This document shows positions 7,764 to 16,154 of a stretch of 64,000 nt of DNA, piece after piece. The position numbers and the translations under genes are program-made. Positions within the stretch are counted from its first letter, which is position 1. The number at the start of each line of letters is the position of its first letter. Source of the DNA: Iamia sp. SCSIO 61187 (GTDB taxonomy: Bacteria > Actinomycetota > Acidimicrobiia > Acidimicrobiales > Iamiaceae); assembly GCF_019443745.1 (NCBI RefSeq), contig NZ_CP050948.1:682001-746000 (forward strand), given 5' to 3'. Below the pieces are notes generated by a model. The model was not told where the DNA came from. It saw only the letters and a list, made by a program, of their open reading frames with translations, and did no database searches.

Positions 7764-8783
7764 ATGGATCTCCGAGCCCGGCCCCGCCCGCCCCGTCCCC
7801 TCGTCCTCGCCCTGGTGGTGCTGGTCCTGGCCGCCCTCGGGCCAGCCTGCAGCAGCAGCAGCAGCGCCGACGACGGTTCTGGTCCCCCGGAGCAGGGTGA
7901 CGGCGCCGCCGACGACGCCTTCGCTCCCGTCACCGTCGAGCACCGCTACGGATCAACCGAGATCACCGAGCGGCCCGAGCGGATCGTGTCGCTCGACCTC
8001 CAGTGGACCGATGTGCTCGTCGCCCTCGACGCCCCGCCGGTCGGCCACCTCGTCGACGTCACCACTGGCGAGGCCCTGCCCTGGCAGGAGGGGCTCGAGG
8101 GTTCCACCGAGCTGGTCGCAGCGTCCAGCGCCGACAGCGACCAGCTGCGGGAGCAGGTCCTCGAGCTCCGGCCCGACCTGATCGTGGTGACCTACCTGGT
8201 CGAGGACGAAGGCACCTACGACGACCTGGCCGCCATCGCCCCGACCATCGCCACCCTCAGCGACAGCCAGGTCGACACCTGGCAGGGCATCGCGGCCGTC
8301 GCCGGCGACGTGCTGGGGGAGCCCGAGGCGGCCGACGGTCTCGTCGCCCAGGTCGACGGAGCCATCGACCAGGTCACCGCCGACCACCCCGCGCTGGCGG
8401 GGAAGGACTTCACCTTCGCCAACTACGTCCCCGGCGACGCGCTGTACGTGCTGTCCGACCCCGACGACGGGGCCAACGTGCTGTTCGGCCAGCTCGGGCT
8501 GGTCATCGCCCCCGCCATCCTCGACGCCGAGGACGACTCTCCCGGGCGGGTGAAGCTCAGCCTGGAGAACGTCGACCTGCTCGACGCCGACCTGGTCATG
8601 GTGCTGACCAACGGGGCCGACACCGCGTCCATCCCCGGGTTCGCCGACCTCCCCGCCGTGGAGGACGGCGCCTCCCTGGTCATGGACTACGCCGCCGCCG
8701 TGGCCCTCAACACGCCCACGCCGCTGTCCATCCCCTACGCCCTCGACCTGCTGGCCCCGGCCCTGGCGGCGGCCGCGACCTGA
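7764..8783 (+). CDS. Iron-siderophore ABC transporter substrate-binding lipoprotein
   Basis: A 339-aa FepB/FecB-type binding protein. It has a lipoprotein signal with lipobox LGPAC (Cys29), a serine/aspartate linker, then two lobes of the periplasmic-binding fold. VTVEHRYGSTEITERPERIV is the usual start of this family, LRPDLIVVTYL is the hinge-side strand, and GVQ-like PGDALYVLSDPDDGANVLFGQLG follows. It would capture a ferric siderophore or haem at the membrane face and hand it to a permease/ATPase. No permease or ATPase is adjacent, so it may work with a transporter encoded elsewhere. The iron box upstream supports the role. Confidence 0.8.
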   Translation: MDLRARPRPPRPLVLALVVLVLAALGPACSSSSSADDGSGPPEQGDGAADDAFAPVTVEHRYGSTEITERPERIVSLDLQWTDVLVALDAPPVGHLVDVTTGEALPWQEGLEGSTELVAASSADSDQLREQVLELRPDLIVVTYLVEDEGTYDDLAAIAPTIATLSDSQVDTWQGIAAVAGDVLGEPEAADGLVAQVDGAIDQVTADHPALAGKDFTFANYVPGDALYVLSDPDDGANVLFGQLGLVIAPAILDAEDDSPGRVKLSLENVDLLDADLVMVLTNGADTASIPGFADLPAVEDGASLVMDYAAAVALNTPTPLSIPYALDLLAPALAAAAT

Positions 8784-8853
8784 CCGTCGGTCGCACCGCG
8801 ACCGACCCGCCCCCCTCGGTGGCGCGAACATGCGGCATCCACGGGAGGACGGC

Positions 8854-9438
8854 ATGGACGAGCGCGAGCTCAAGGACGACCTGCACGGCTACCTGGAGGG
8901 CGCCCGCGCCGCCCTGCTGTGGAAGCTGGAGGGGCTGGGTGAGTACGACGTCCGCCGCCCGCTGACCCCGACGGGCACGAACCTGCTCGGCCTGGTCAAG
9001 CACAACGCCGGCACCCACCTCGGGTACTTCGGCGACGTGTTCGGCCGGCCCCACGACGTGCCGCTCCCGTGGCTCGCCGGCGACGCCGAGCCCGACGCGG
9101 ACATGTGGGCGGCGGCGGACGAGTCCCGGGAGGACATCCTCGAGCTCCACCGGCGGGCCCGCGAGGTCGCCGACGCCACGATCGGCGAGCTCCCGCTCGA
9201 CGCCGTCGGCCGGGTGCCGTGGTGGGGCGACGGGGCCGTCACGTTGCACCACATCCTCGTGCACGTCACCGCCGACACCCAGCGCCACGCCGGCCACGCC
9301 GACATCGTCCGCGAGCTCATCGACGGCTCGGCCGGTCTGCTCCCGGGCCACGGCAACCTCCCGGCCGGCGACGCGGCCTGGTGGGCCGAGCACCGCGCCC
9401 GGGTCGAGGCCGCGGCCCGCCTCGCCACCGGCGGGTGA
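8854..9438 (+). CDS. DinB family protein
   Basis: A 194-aa four-helix-bundle protein of the DinB/DUF664 group. I start it at ATG 8854 because GGGAGG (8843-8848) sits 5 nt upstream. The three metal-ligand histidines expected for the fold can be placed: one in LLGLVKHNAGTHLGYF and two in LHHILVHVTADTQRHAGH. Members include bacillithiol/mycothiol-dependent transferases and many of unknown function; the actinobacterial ones are often proposed to be mycothiol-dependent. A strong hairpin follows. Confidence 0.8.
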   Translation: MDERELKDDLHGYLEGARAALLWKLEGLGEYDVRRPLTPTGTNLLGLVKHNAGTHLGYFGDVFGRPHDVPLPWLAGDAEPDADMWAAADESREDILELHRRAREVADATIGELPLDAVGRVPWWGDGAVTLHHILVHVTADTQRHAGHADIVRELIDGSAGLLPGHGNLPAGDAAWWAEHRARVEAAARLATGG

Positions 9439-9464
9439 GCCGCCGGGCCACCGGCGACCGGAGA

Positions 9465-9500
9465 AGGCCCTGACCGGAGCGTCTCCGCTGGTCAGGGCCT
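9465..9500 (+). terminator. Strong bidirectional hairpin between dinB-like gene and tRNA-Arg
   Basis: AGGCCCTGACC (9465-9475) is exactly complementary to GGTCAGGGCCT (9490-9500), with a further inner stem. It lies between the plus-strand DinB gene and the 3' end of the minus-strand tRNA and probably ends both transcripts. Confidence 0.75.
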
Positions 9501-9511
9501 CGATCCGCCAG

Positions 9512-9583
9512 CGCCCTCGGGGCGACTCGAACGCCCGCACACGGCTCCGGAGGCCGATGCTCTATCCGCTGAGCTACGAGGGC
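9512..9583 (-). tRNA. tRNA-Arg (anticodon CCG)
   Basis: Read on the minus strand the gene starts GCCCTCG and ends CGAGGGC plus G, giving a full seven-pair acceptor stem. GCTC/GAGC makes the D stem, the anticodon loop is CTCCGGA (anticodon CCG, codon CGG) and GGGCG/CGCCC with TTCGAGT makes the T arm. The outermost anticodon-stem pair is T-T. CCA is not encoded. The gene is 72 nt. Confidence 0.93.
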
Positions 9584-9638
9584 TGGACCGCCAACCCTAG
9601 CGAGCGATCCCGGCGCGAGTCGCAGTCGGATCGGACCG

Positions 9639-9644
9639 TAGGAT
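9639..9644 (+). promoter_or_regulatory. -10 box of a leaderless response-regulator transcript
   Basis: TAGGAT ends 8 nt before ATG 9653 and no Shine-Dalgarno sequence intervenes, so transcription probably starts at or near the start codon. No clear -35 box is visible. Confidence 0.45.
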
Positions 9645-9652
9645 GCGCCGCC

Positions 9653-10033
9653 ATGACGACGGTGCTGGTGGTCGAGGACGATCCGGTGATCATCGACCTG
9701 CTCACCCTCACCCTCGAGCTCGAGGGGTGGACCGTGCTGCGGGCCAAGGACGCGGTGAGCGCCATGGACGTCGCCCGCACCGAGGTCCCCGACCTCGTGG
9801 TCAGCGACGTGATGATGCCGGGCCGCAGCGGGCTCGACCTGATCGCCGACCTGGCCGCCGACGAGGCCACCGCCGCCGTCCCGGTCATCCTCCTGTCGGC
9901 CCGGGCCCTGGCCGCCGAGGTCGCCGAGGGGCTCAGCGCCGGCGCCGTCGACTACGTCACCAAGCCGTTCGACCCCGACGACCTCGTCGAGCGCATCCAG
10001 AAGGTGCTGGACTCGCCCGAGACCCGCGGGTGA
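9653..10033 (+). CDS. Single-domain response regulator
   Basis: A 126-aa CheY-like receiver domain with no output domain. The acidic pocket is D9/D10, the phospho-acceptor is D52 (VVSDVMMPG), S82 replaces the conserved Thr/Ser, and K104 lies in VTKPFDPDDL. It would pass on a phosphorylation signal by protein contact. No histidine kinase is nearby. Its stop codon overlaps the lysA start (GTGA), so it is translationally coupled to lysA, an odd pairing for a two-component protein. Confidence 0.85.
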   Translation: MTTVLVVEDDPVIIDLLTLTLELEGWTVLRAKDAVSAMDVARTEVPDLVVSDVMMPGRSGLDLIADLAADEATAAVPVILLSARALAAEVAEGLSAGAVDYVTKPFDPDDLVERIQKVLDSPETRG

Positions 10034-11301
10034 GCGCCCTCCCGTGGGGGCTGCTGCCGGACAGCGCCGAGGTCGGACCCGACGGTGACCTCGTCGTCGG
10101 CGGATGCCGCGTCGCCGACCTCGCCGCCCGGTTCGGCACGCCGCTGTTCGTCTACGACGAGGAGCACCTCCGCGCCCGCTGCCGCGAGGCGCGGGCCGCC
10201 TTCGGCGAGGGTGTCGCCTACGCCACCAAGGCCTTCCTCTGCCGGGCCATGGCCCGCATCGCCCACGAGGAGGGCCTGCACCTCGACGTCGCCACCTCCG
10301 GCGAGCTCCACGTCGCCCTGGCGGCCGGCGTCCCCGCCGACCGCCTGGTGTTCCACGGCAACAACAAGTCGGCCCTCGAGCTGTCCGCCGCCCGCGCCGC
10401 AGGGGTGGGACGGATCGTCGTCGACTCCTTCGACGAGCTCGACCGGATCGAGGTCCTCCACGAGGCCGACGGCGTCGTGCCCCGGGTCCTGCTGCGGGTG
10501 ACCCCCGGGGTCGAGGCCCACACCCACGAGTTCATCCGCACCGGCCAGGACGACTCGAAGTTCGGCTTCACCCTCTCGACCGGTGCGGCCCGCCAGGCCC
10601 TGGAGCGGGCCCGGGCCAGCGCCGCCGTCGACGTGCGGGGCATCCACTTCCACATCGGCAGCCAGGTGTTCGTGGCCGACTTCTTCCACGACGCCGTCGC
10701 GGCCGTCGCCGGGTGGTTCAACGGCCTGGACCTGCCCGAGCTGTCGGTCGGAGGGGGAGCGGGCGTGGCCTACGTCGAGGGCGAGTCGGCCCCGACGATC
10801 ACCGAGTGGGGCGCGGCCGTGCGCCAGGCCTGCACCGAGGCGGGCATCACCGCCCGGGTCACCGCCGAGCCCGGCCGGGCGATCGTCGCCGCCGCCGCCA
10901 TCACCGTCTACACCGTCGGCACGATCAAGGACCTGCCGGGCATCCGCACCTACGTGGCCGTCGACGGCGGGATGAGCGACAACCCCCGACCGGTCCTCTA
11001 CGGCAGCGGCTACGAGACCTTCGCCGTGGGCCGCCCCGAGGCCGACCGCCCCCGGCGGGTCACCGTCGTGGGCAAGCACTGCGAGTCGGGCGACCTGCTG
11101 GTCCGCGACGCCCGGGTGCCGGCCGACCTGGGCGTGGGGGACCTCCTGGCCACGCCGGTCACCGGGGCCTACGGCCACTCGATGGGCTCGAACTACAACA
11201 AGGTGCTGCGCCCGGCCGTCGTCTTCGTGCGCGACGGCGAGGCCCGCCTGGTGGTCCGCCGGGAGACCCCCGACGACCTCCTCGCCACCGACGTGGGCTG
11301 A
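10030..11301 (+). CDS. lysA: Diaminopimelate decarboxylase
   Basis: PLP enzyme converting meso-diaminopimelate to lysine, the last lysine step; 423 aa. Fold-type III barrel features: K67 in VAYATKAFL forms the PLP aldimine, GIHFHIGSQ and SVGGGAGVAY contact PLP, TAEPGR binds the phosphate, and GKHCESGDLL plus GAYGHSMGSNYN give the substrate and dimer-partner residues. Start GTG 10030 overlaps the stop of the response regulator by 4 nt. It is somewhat shorter than the mycobacterial enzyme but complete. Confidence 0.9.
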   Translation: MSALPWGLLPDSAEVGPDGDLVVGGCRVADLAARFGTPLFVYDEEHLRARCREARAAFGEGVAYATKAFLCRAMARIAHEEGLHLDVATSGELHVALAAGVPADRLVFHGNNKSALELSAARAAGVGRIVVDSFDELDRIEVLHEADGVVPRVLLRVTPGVEAHTHEFIRTGQDDSKFGFTLSTGAARQALERARASAAVDVRGIHFHIGSQVFVADFFHDAVAAVAGWFNGLDLPELSVGGGAGVAYVEGESAPTITEWGAAVRQACTEAGITARVTAEPGRAIVAAAAITVYTVGTIKDLPGIRTYVAVDGGMSDNPRPVLYGSGYETFAVGRPEADRPRRVTVVGKHCESGDLLVRDARVPADLGVGDLLATPVTGAYGHSMGSNYNKVLRPAVVFVRDGEARLVVRRETPDDLLATDVG

Positions 11302-11310
11302 CCAGCGCCG

Positions 11311-11339
11311 ACACGGATGGTGCCTGGCACCATCCGTGT
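11311..11339. repeat. GGTGCCTGGCACC-type palindrome after lysA
   Basis: ACACGGATGGTGCC (11311-11324) and GGCACCATCCGTGT (11326-11339) form a perfect 14-bp inverted repeat with a 1-nt centre. Two related copies sit at 57887-57944. Its position right after lysA suggests transcript termination or RNA-end protection, but the near-absent loop is more like a DNA palindrome. Confidence 0.7.
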
Positions 11340-11425
11340 GGCCCGGGCCCCCGGCGGGGGCGGATCTCCTGCAGACTGCGCCTCGGAGCGGGCACGGGGC
11401 CCGGCGTCGATGCACGGAGGGTCCG

Positions 11426-12172
11426 ATGGAGAAGGTCATCTGGGTGGCCCGGGGGGCGGCCGACGCCGATCGGGTCGACCTGCGCGACGCCCTGGTGGGC
11501 GGGCTGGCGCCCACGCTGCTGGCCGAACCGACCGTGAAGGGCCTGTCGATGGCGATCGACGACCCGGCGTCCGACGTCGCCGCCCCCGTGCCGTGGCCGG
11601 AGGGGGAGCCCGTGCTGCTGGCGACCATCTCGACGTGGCTGGCGGCCTACGACCACCGGGCCGCGGTGGAGGACCGGATCACGACGACGGCCGAGGCGCT
11701 GGACCTGGTGGTGCATGGCTACGTCGTCACCGAGTCGCTCTACACCGAGTACGGCGAGTCCGAGTGGTGCGGCCCGCGGGACTGGCCCGACGGGGTCCGG
11801 TCGCCCGGCGTGCTCACCGTCGGCCTGCTGCAGCGGCCTGCCGGCCACGACCGCCTGGCCTGGCTGCGCCACTGGCACGGGGTGCAGTCACCGGAGTCCG
11901 CCGAGCTCCAGCCCCGGTGCCGCTACGTCCGCAACCTGGTGGCGCTCCCCCTGGCCGACGACGCCCCGCCGCTCGACGGCATCGTCGACGAGGCCTGGCC
12001 GTCCAACGCCCACGTGGCCGACCCCGACCTCTTCTACAACGGCGGTGGCGACCCGGCCGTCGTCCAGGCGCACGTCGAGCGGATGCTCACCAACGTCACC
12101 GCCTTCCTCGACCTGGACACGTTCCGCAGCGCCACCATGGGCGAGTACCTCTTCCGCACCCCGTCCGCCTGA
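11426..12172 (+). CDS. EthD-like dimeric alpha/beta-barrel domain protein
   Basis: A 248-aa protein started at ATG 11426 behind GGAGG. The C-terminal half (from about residue 140) looks like the EthD/dimeric ferredoxin-like barrel: RLAWLRHWHGVQSPESAEL has the W-x-x-x-H pattern, followed by RCRYVRNLVALPL, IVDEAWPS and a long amphipathic helix. The N-terminal half may be a second, degenerate copy (VIWVARGAADADRVDLRDAL). Such proteins often assist ring-cleavage or polyketide pathways; no partner is visible here. Function unknown. Confidence 0.6.
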   Translation: MEKVIWVARGAADADRVDLRDALVGGLAPTLLAEPTVKGLSMAIDDPASDVAAPVPWPEGEPVLLATISTWLAAYDHRAAVEDRITTTAEALDLVVHGYVVTESLYTEYGESEWCGPRDWPDGVRSPGVLTVGLLQRPAGHDRLAWLRHWHGVQSPESAELQPRCRYVRNLVALPLADDAPPLDGIVDEAWPSNAHVADPDLFYNGGGDPAVVQAHVERMLTNVTAFLDLDTFRSATMGEYLFRTPSA

Positions 12173-12184
12173 GGGCCGGCACCG

Positions 12185-12230
12185 TTCTGAGCCAGCCGTC
12201 GGCCACCGGTGGCCGCCTGCTGGCTCAGAA
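12185..12230. repeat. 46-bp palindromic repeat, copy A (imperfect)
   Basis: This copy shares its left arm TTCTGAGCCAGCCGTCGGCC and the centre ACCGGT with copy B at 12998-13043; the right arm differs over four bases. The flanks GCACCG and GCCC are also shared. The two copies bracket the minus-strand hypothetical gene. Confidence 0.8.
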
Positions 12231-12269
12231 GCCCGGCCGGCCCGGCCGCACCGCGGTCGCCGGCCACCC

Positions 12270-12881
12270 TCACGTGCCGCGGGACCCCGTCGACGCCGGT
12301 CCGGGGGCGAGCGCCAGCCCGGCGTCCCAGCCCGGGGCCCGCCCGCGGGCCGGCGGCGCCAGGTCGGTGGTGTCGATCCCGGCGGTGACGAGCAGCCAGG
12401 CCACGACCGAGTTGGAGTTCCACATGTCGCCCGCCGCGCGCACGGTGCGGCCCCACGTGAGGACCGGCACCTCCCTGACGTGGTCCAGGACGGCCCGGGC
12501 CGTCGCCGGGCGATCGCTCAGCACCACCGCGGGACCCTCGGCCCAGCCGACGTCGGGGATCGTCCCGCCCCGCCAGCAGCGGACCTCGTAGCGGAAGAGC
12601 GGGGATCGCCCCAGGACCCGTGCGCCCACGGGGCCGGTGGCCACCACCCCCCGCTCGGCCGGGCGGTGACCACCCCACGCCGGCGCCATCTCGATGACGG
12701 ACACGGCGCCGTCGACGGTGACCTCGAGGGCGGCGTGGAACAGCGGTCGCGGGGCCCGCCGGGCGAGCCGGGCGTCGACGAGCTCCCACCACCGGCTGGT
12801 GTGCCGCACCACGTGGCCCCCGGCGCCGACGGGGATCCACCACAGCACGACCGAGGCGTCGTGGGTGCGGGCCGCGGGCAC
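12270..12881 (-). CDS. Hypothetical protein
   Basis: About 203 aa if started at GTG 12881. The frame stays open up to 13019, but that extension reads through repeat copy B and low-complexity sequence, so I reject it. I do not recognise a named family. Visible features are SVVLWWIPVGAGGHVVRHTSR, VIEMAPAWGG, FRYEVRCWRGGTIPD and the striking MWNSNSVVAWLLVTAGID near the C-terminus, where conserved Asn/Ser and a His would suit a papain-like or LRAT-like hydrolase. That reading is speculative. It is transcribed against both neighbours and flanked by palindromes on each side. Confidence 0.55.
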   Translation of the reverse strand: MPAARTHDASVVLWWIPVGAGGHVVRHTSRWWELVDARLARRAPRPLFHAALEVTVDGAVSVIEMAPAWGGHRPAERGVVATGPVGARVLGRSPLFRYEVRCWRGGTIPDVGWAEGPAVVLSDRPATARAVLDHVREVPVLTWGRTVRAAGDMWNSNSVVAWLLVTAGIDTTDLAPPARGRAPGWDAGLALAPGPASTGSRGT

Positions 12882-12997
12882 CGCCCCACCCTGCGCTTCC
12901 CGGGGGGCCGCCGCCAGGGCCGTTCGTCCCGACGGCCGCAGGCGCCCCGCCGTCCGCCGTCCGGGCCCCGCACGCCCCCCGCCTGCGGTCAGCACCG

Positions 12998-13043
12998 TTC
13001 TGAGCCAGCCGTCGGCCACCGGTGGCCGACGGCTGGCTCAGAA
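12998..13043. repeat. 46-bp perfect palindrome, copy B
   Basis: Two 23-nt arms meeting at ACCGGT are exactly complementary with no loop (left arm starts TTCTGAGCCAGCCGTCGG). Copy A lies about 813 bp to the left. This copy is in the region between the divergent hypothetical gene and nnr, so it is not simply a terminator. Confidence 0.85.
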
Positions 13044-13083
13044 GCCCCGCCCGGGGCGGAGGGCGGTGGGGAAGGCGCGGCCG

Positions 13084-14484
13084 ATGGGGCACCATGAGCC
13101 GGTGATCCCGGTCGTGACCCCCACCGAGATGGGCGCCATCGACGCGGCCGCCCCCGAGCCGGTCGCGGTGCTGGTCGAGCGGGCGGGGGAGGCGACCTTC
13201 CGCGCCGCACTGGGCCTCCTCGGGGGCACCTACGGCCGGCGGGTCGTCGTCGTGGCCGGCAAGGGCAACAACGGCGCCGACGGCCGGTCGGCGGCACGCC
13301 GCCTCCGGCGGCGGGGGGTGCGGGTGGTCGAGCTCGACGCCACGGACCTGCCCGACGAGCTGCCGGAGGCGGACCTCCTCGTCGACGCCGGCTTCGGCAC
13401 CGGCTTCCGCGGCGAGTGGACCCCGCCGCCGGTCCCGTCCGGCACCCCCGTCCTCGCCGTCGACATCCCCTCCGGCGTCGACGGGCTCACCGGCGAGGCC
13501 CACGGCCGCCCGTGGGCGGCCGCCCTCACCGTCACCTTCGCCGCCCTCAAGCCCGGCCTCCTCCTCGCCGACGGTCCCTCCCTCGCCGGCGAGGTCGTCG
13601 TGGCCGACATCGGCCTCGACACGAGCACCGCCCGGGCCCACGTGGTGGAGCCGGCCGACGTCGCCGGCTGGCTGCCGGAGCGGGCCCGCGCCGCCCACAA
13701 GTGGCAGGCCGCGGTCTGGATCGTGGCCGGTTCGCCGGGCATGACCGGCGCCGCCCACCTGAGCGCCGCCGGGGCCCAGCGGGCCGGCGCCGGCTACGTC
13801 CGGCTGTCGACCCCGGGCCTCGAGCGCGACCCCGGCGCCCCCACCGAGGTCGTCGGCATCGACCTGCCCGAAGCGGGCTGGGCCGACGCGGTCCTCGCCG
13901 ACGTCGACCGGGTCGCCGCTCTCGGCGTCGGGCCCGGGCTGGGCCGGGGCGATGCCGCGGCGGCGGCCGTCCTGGCCCTCGTCGCCGCCGCCCCCGGCCG
14001 GCCGCCCCTCGTCGTCGACGGCGACGGCCTCGCAGCCCTCGCCGAGGCGCCCGGGGACAGGGCGGACGGGCCGCCGCTCGTGCTGACCCCCCACGACGGC
14101 GAGCTCTCCCGCCTGGGCGGCGACCCCGGCGCCCCCGACCGCATCGCCGAGGTCCGCGCCCTCGCCGCCCGACGCCGGGCGACGGTGCTGGCCAAGGGCC
14201 CGACCACCGTGGTCGCCGCCCCCGACGGACGGGTCCTCCTGGCCACCGCCGGCGACGCCCGCCTCGCCACCGCCGGGACGGGTGACGTCCTGACCGGCGT
14301 CCTCACCGCCCTGCTGGCCCAGGGGGTCGCGCCGCTGGAGGCGGCGGCCGCCGCCGCCCACCTCCACGGTCGGGCGGGGGCCCTAGCCTGGCGCCGCGGC
14401 CTGGTGGCCAGCGACGTCGCCGCCCACCTGCCCGCCGCCCTGGCGGAGCTCCCGCCCGGAGACGACCACCCCCCGAAGGACTGA
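13084..14484 (+). CDS. nnr: Bifunctional NAD(P)H-hydrate epimerase / ADP-dependent dehydratase
   Basis: Repairs hydrated NAD(P)H. The N-terminal half (to about residue 195) is the YjeF_N epimerase, with VVVAGKGNNGADGRSAARRL, VDAGFGTGFRG and VDIPSGVDG. The C-terminal half is the ribokinase-like dehydratase, with AGSPGMTGAAHLSAAGAQR, LTPHDGELSRLGG, the lysine of LAKGPTTVV and the GTGDVLTG nucleotide motif with the catalytic Asp. Total 466 aa, usual for the fused form. ATG 13084 is used; GTG 13102 is possible. It is followed within 1 nt by the CBS gene and then alr, a linkage common in bacteria. Confidence 0.9.
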   Translation: MGHHEPVIPVVTPTEMGAIDAAAPEPVAVLVERAGEATFRAALGLLGGTYGRRVVVVAGKGNNGADGRSAARRLRRRGVRVVELDATDLPDELPEADLLVDAGFGTGFRGEWTPPPVPSGTPVLAVDIPSGVDGLTGEAHGRPWAAALTVTFAALKPGLLLADGPSLAGEVVVADIGLDTSTARAHVVEPADVAGWLPERARAAHKWQAAVWIVAGSPGMTGAAHLSAAGAQRAGAGYVRLSTPGLERDPGAPTEVVGIDLPEAGWADAVLADVDRVAALGVGPGLGRGDAAAAAVLALVAAAPGRPPLVVDGDGLAALAEAPGDRADGPPLVLTPHDGELSRLGGDPGAPDRIAEVRALAARRRATVLAKGPTTVVAAPDGRVLLATAGDARLATAGTGDVLTGVLTALLAQGVAPLEAAAAAAHLHGRAGALAWRRGLVASDVAAHLPAALAELPPGDDHPPKD

Positions 14485-14485
14485 C

Positions 14486-14953
14486 GTGCCCCGAAGCATG
14501 CCCGTGCGCGACGCCATGACCACCGACGTGCTGACGTTCGCGCCCGACGACACCGTCGAGGCCGCCATGCGCGCCCTCGTCGACCGGGGCATCGACGCCG
14601 CCCCCGTGGTCGACGGCGGCCGGGTGGTGGGCCTGCTCAGCACCGGGGACCTCATCGTGGCCGAGGGCCAGGTCCACGTGCCGACGGTGTTCAGCCTGCT
14701 GGGCGCCAGCATCGAGCTCCCCGGCGAGCGCAAGCGCTTCGAGGAGGACCTGCGCCGGGCCCTCGGGGGCACCGTCGCCGACGTGATGACCCACGATCCC
14801 CACACGGTGGGCCCCGACGAGACCCTCGAGGACGCGGCGACGCTGCTGCACACCCACGACGTGTCCCGCCTGCCCGTGGTCGACGACGACGGACGCCTCC
14901 TCGGCATCCTCGCCCGGGGCGACATCATCCGGGCCATGATCGCCCAGGCCTGA
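14486..14953 (+). CDS. CBS-pair domain protein
   Basis: A 155-aa stand-alone Bateman module. The first CBS motif starts PVRDAMTTDVLTFAPDDTVE and includes APVVDGGRVVGLLSTGDLI; the second has VADVMTHDPHTVGPDETLED and RLPVVDDDGRLLGILARGDI. Such pairs usually bind adenine nucleotides and act as energy sensors. The GTG 14486 start has AAGGA 6 nt upstream; ATG 14498 is possible. It is coupled between nnr and alr, so a link to cofactor repair or wall precursor supply is possible but unproven. Confidence 0.85.
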   Translation: MPRSMPVRDAMTTDVLTFAPDDTVEAAMRALVDRGIDAAPVVDGGRVVGLLSTGDLIVAEGQVHVPTVFSLLGASIELPGERKRFEEDLRRALGGTVADVMTHDPHTVGPDETLEDAATLLHTHDVSRLPVVDDDGRLLGILARGDIIRAMIAQA

Positions 14954-14964
14954 GGGTTCCCCCG

Positions 14965-16095
14965 GTGGACGCCCGGATCCGGCCCAGCCGGGTCGAGGTC
15001 GACCTGGAGGCCGTCGCCGCCAACGTCCGTGCGCTGCGGGCCCTCGCCGCCCCCACCCCGCTGTGGGCGGTGGTGAAGGCCGACGGCTACGGCCACGGCG
15101 CCGTCCCGGTCGCCCGCGCCGCCCTCGGCGCCGGGGCCGCCGGGCTGGCCGTGGCCCTCGTCGAGGAGGGCCAGGCCCTCCGGGCCGCCGGGATCGACGC
15201 CCGGGTCCTGCTGCTGTCCGAGCCGCCCGTGGCCGGCGCCCGGGCCGTGGTCGAGGCCGCGATCGAGCCCACCGTCTACTCGGCCGAGGTGATCGCCGCC
15301 CTGGCCGCCGTGGCCGCCGACGCCGACCGGCCGCAGGCCGTGCACCTGAAGGTCGACACCGGCATGCACCGGGTCGGGGCCGCCCCCGAGGACGTCGTGG
15401 CCCTCGCCGCCGCCGTGGACCGGGCCCCGGCGCTCCGCCTGGCCTCGGTGTGGACCCACCTCGCCGTGGCCGACGAGCCCGAGCGCGAGCTCACCGCCGT
15501 CCAGCTCCGGCGCTTCGACGAGGCCGTCGCCGCGGTCGAGGTGGCGGGGATCGCCGTTCCCGAGCGCCACGCCGCCAACTCGGCCGGTCTCATCGCCCAC
15601 CCGGCCGCTCGGCTGGACCTGGTCCGGGCGGGCATCGCCATCTACGGCATCGCCCCGTCGCCGGAGGTCGCCGGGATGGTCGAGCTGCGCCCGGCCCTCC
15701 GGCTGGTGTCGGCCGTCTCCCACGTCAAGACGGTCGCGGCGGGGGAGGGGGTCAGCTACGGCCTGCGCTGGGCGCCCGAGGAGGACACCGTGGTGGCCAC
15801 CGTGCCCATCGGCTACGCCGACGGCGTGCGCCGCCGCCTCGGCGGCCTGGGGGCCGAGGTGCTCGTCGGCGGCCGCCGCCGCCGCATCGCCGGCACGGTG
15901 ACGATGGACCAGATCCTGGTCGACTGCGGCCCGGGCTCCGCCGTCGCCCGCGGGGACGAGGTCGTCCTCATCGGCCGGCAGGGCGACGAGGAGATCACCG
16001 CCGAGGACTGGGCCGAGCGCCTGGGCACCATCGGCTACGAGATCACCTGCGGCCTCGGCCCCCGCCTCCCGAGGACCCACACCGGCAACGGCTAG
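14965..16095 (+). CDS. alr: Alanine racemase
   Basis: PLP enzyme making D-alanine for peptidoglycan; 376 aa from GTG 14965. Lys39 region AVVKADGYGHGAVPVARAAL carries the PLP lysine. RAGIAIYG, VPIGYADGVRRRL and the catalytic tyrosine segment GVSYGLRW follow in the expected order, and GTVTMDQILVDCG gives the substrate-binding Met/Asp loop. Third in the nnr-CBS-alr row, with 11 nt before it. It lies directly upstream of rpoB, where rplJ-rplL would be expected in most bacteria. Confidence 0.92.
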   Translation: MDARIRPSRVEVDLEAVAANVRALRALAAPTPLWAVVKADGYGHGAVPVARAALGAGAAGLAVALVEEGQALRAAGIDARVLLLSEPPVAGARAVVEAAIEPTVYSAEVIAALAAVAADADRPQAVHLKVDTGMHRVGAAPEDVVALAAAVDRAPALRLASVWTHLAVADEPERELTAVQLRRFDEAVAAVEVAGIAVPERHAANSAGLIAHPAARLDLVRAGIAIYGIAPSPEVAGMVELRPALRLVSAVSHVKTVAAGEGVSYGLRWAPEEDTVVATVPIGYADGVRRRLGGLGAEVLVGGRRRRIAGTVTMDQILVDCGPGSAVARGDEVVLIGRQGDEEITAEDWAERLGTIGYEITCGLGPRLPRTHTGNG

Positions 16096-16154
16096 GGCCG
16101 CCGGCACCACCGTCGGCGCCCGGTCACGCACCGTGGTCGAGGGGCACGGGATCC

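Noticed and set aside
12882-13019. Longer N-terminus for the hypothetical gene at 12270-12881
   Set aside because: It would be translated from the palindromic repeat and low-complexity DNA; GTG 12881 starts where protein-like sequence begins.
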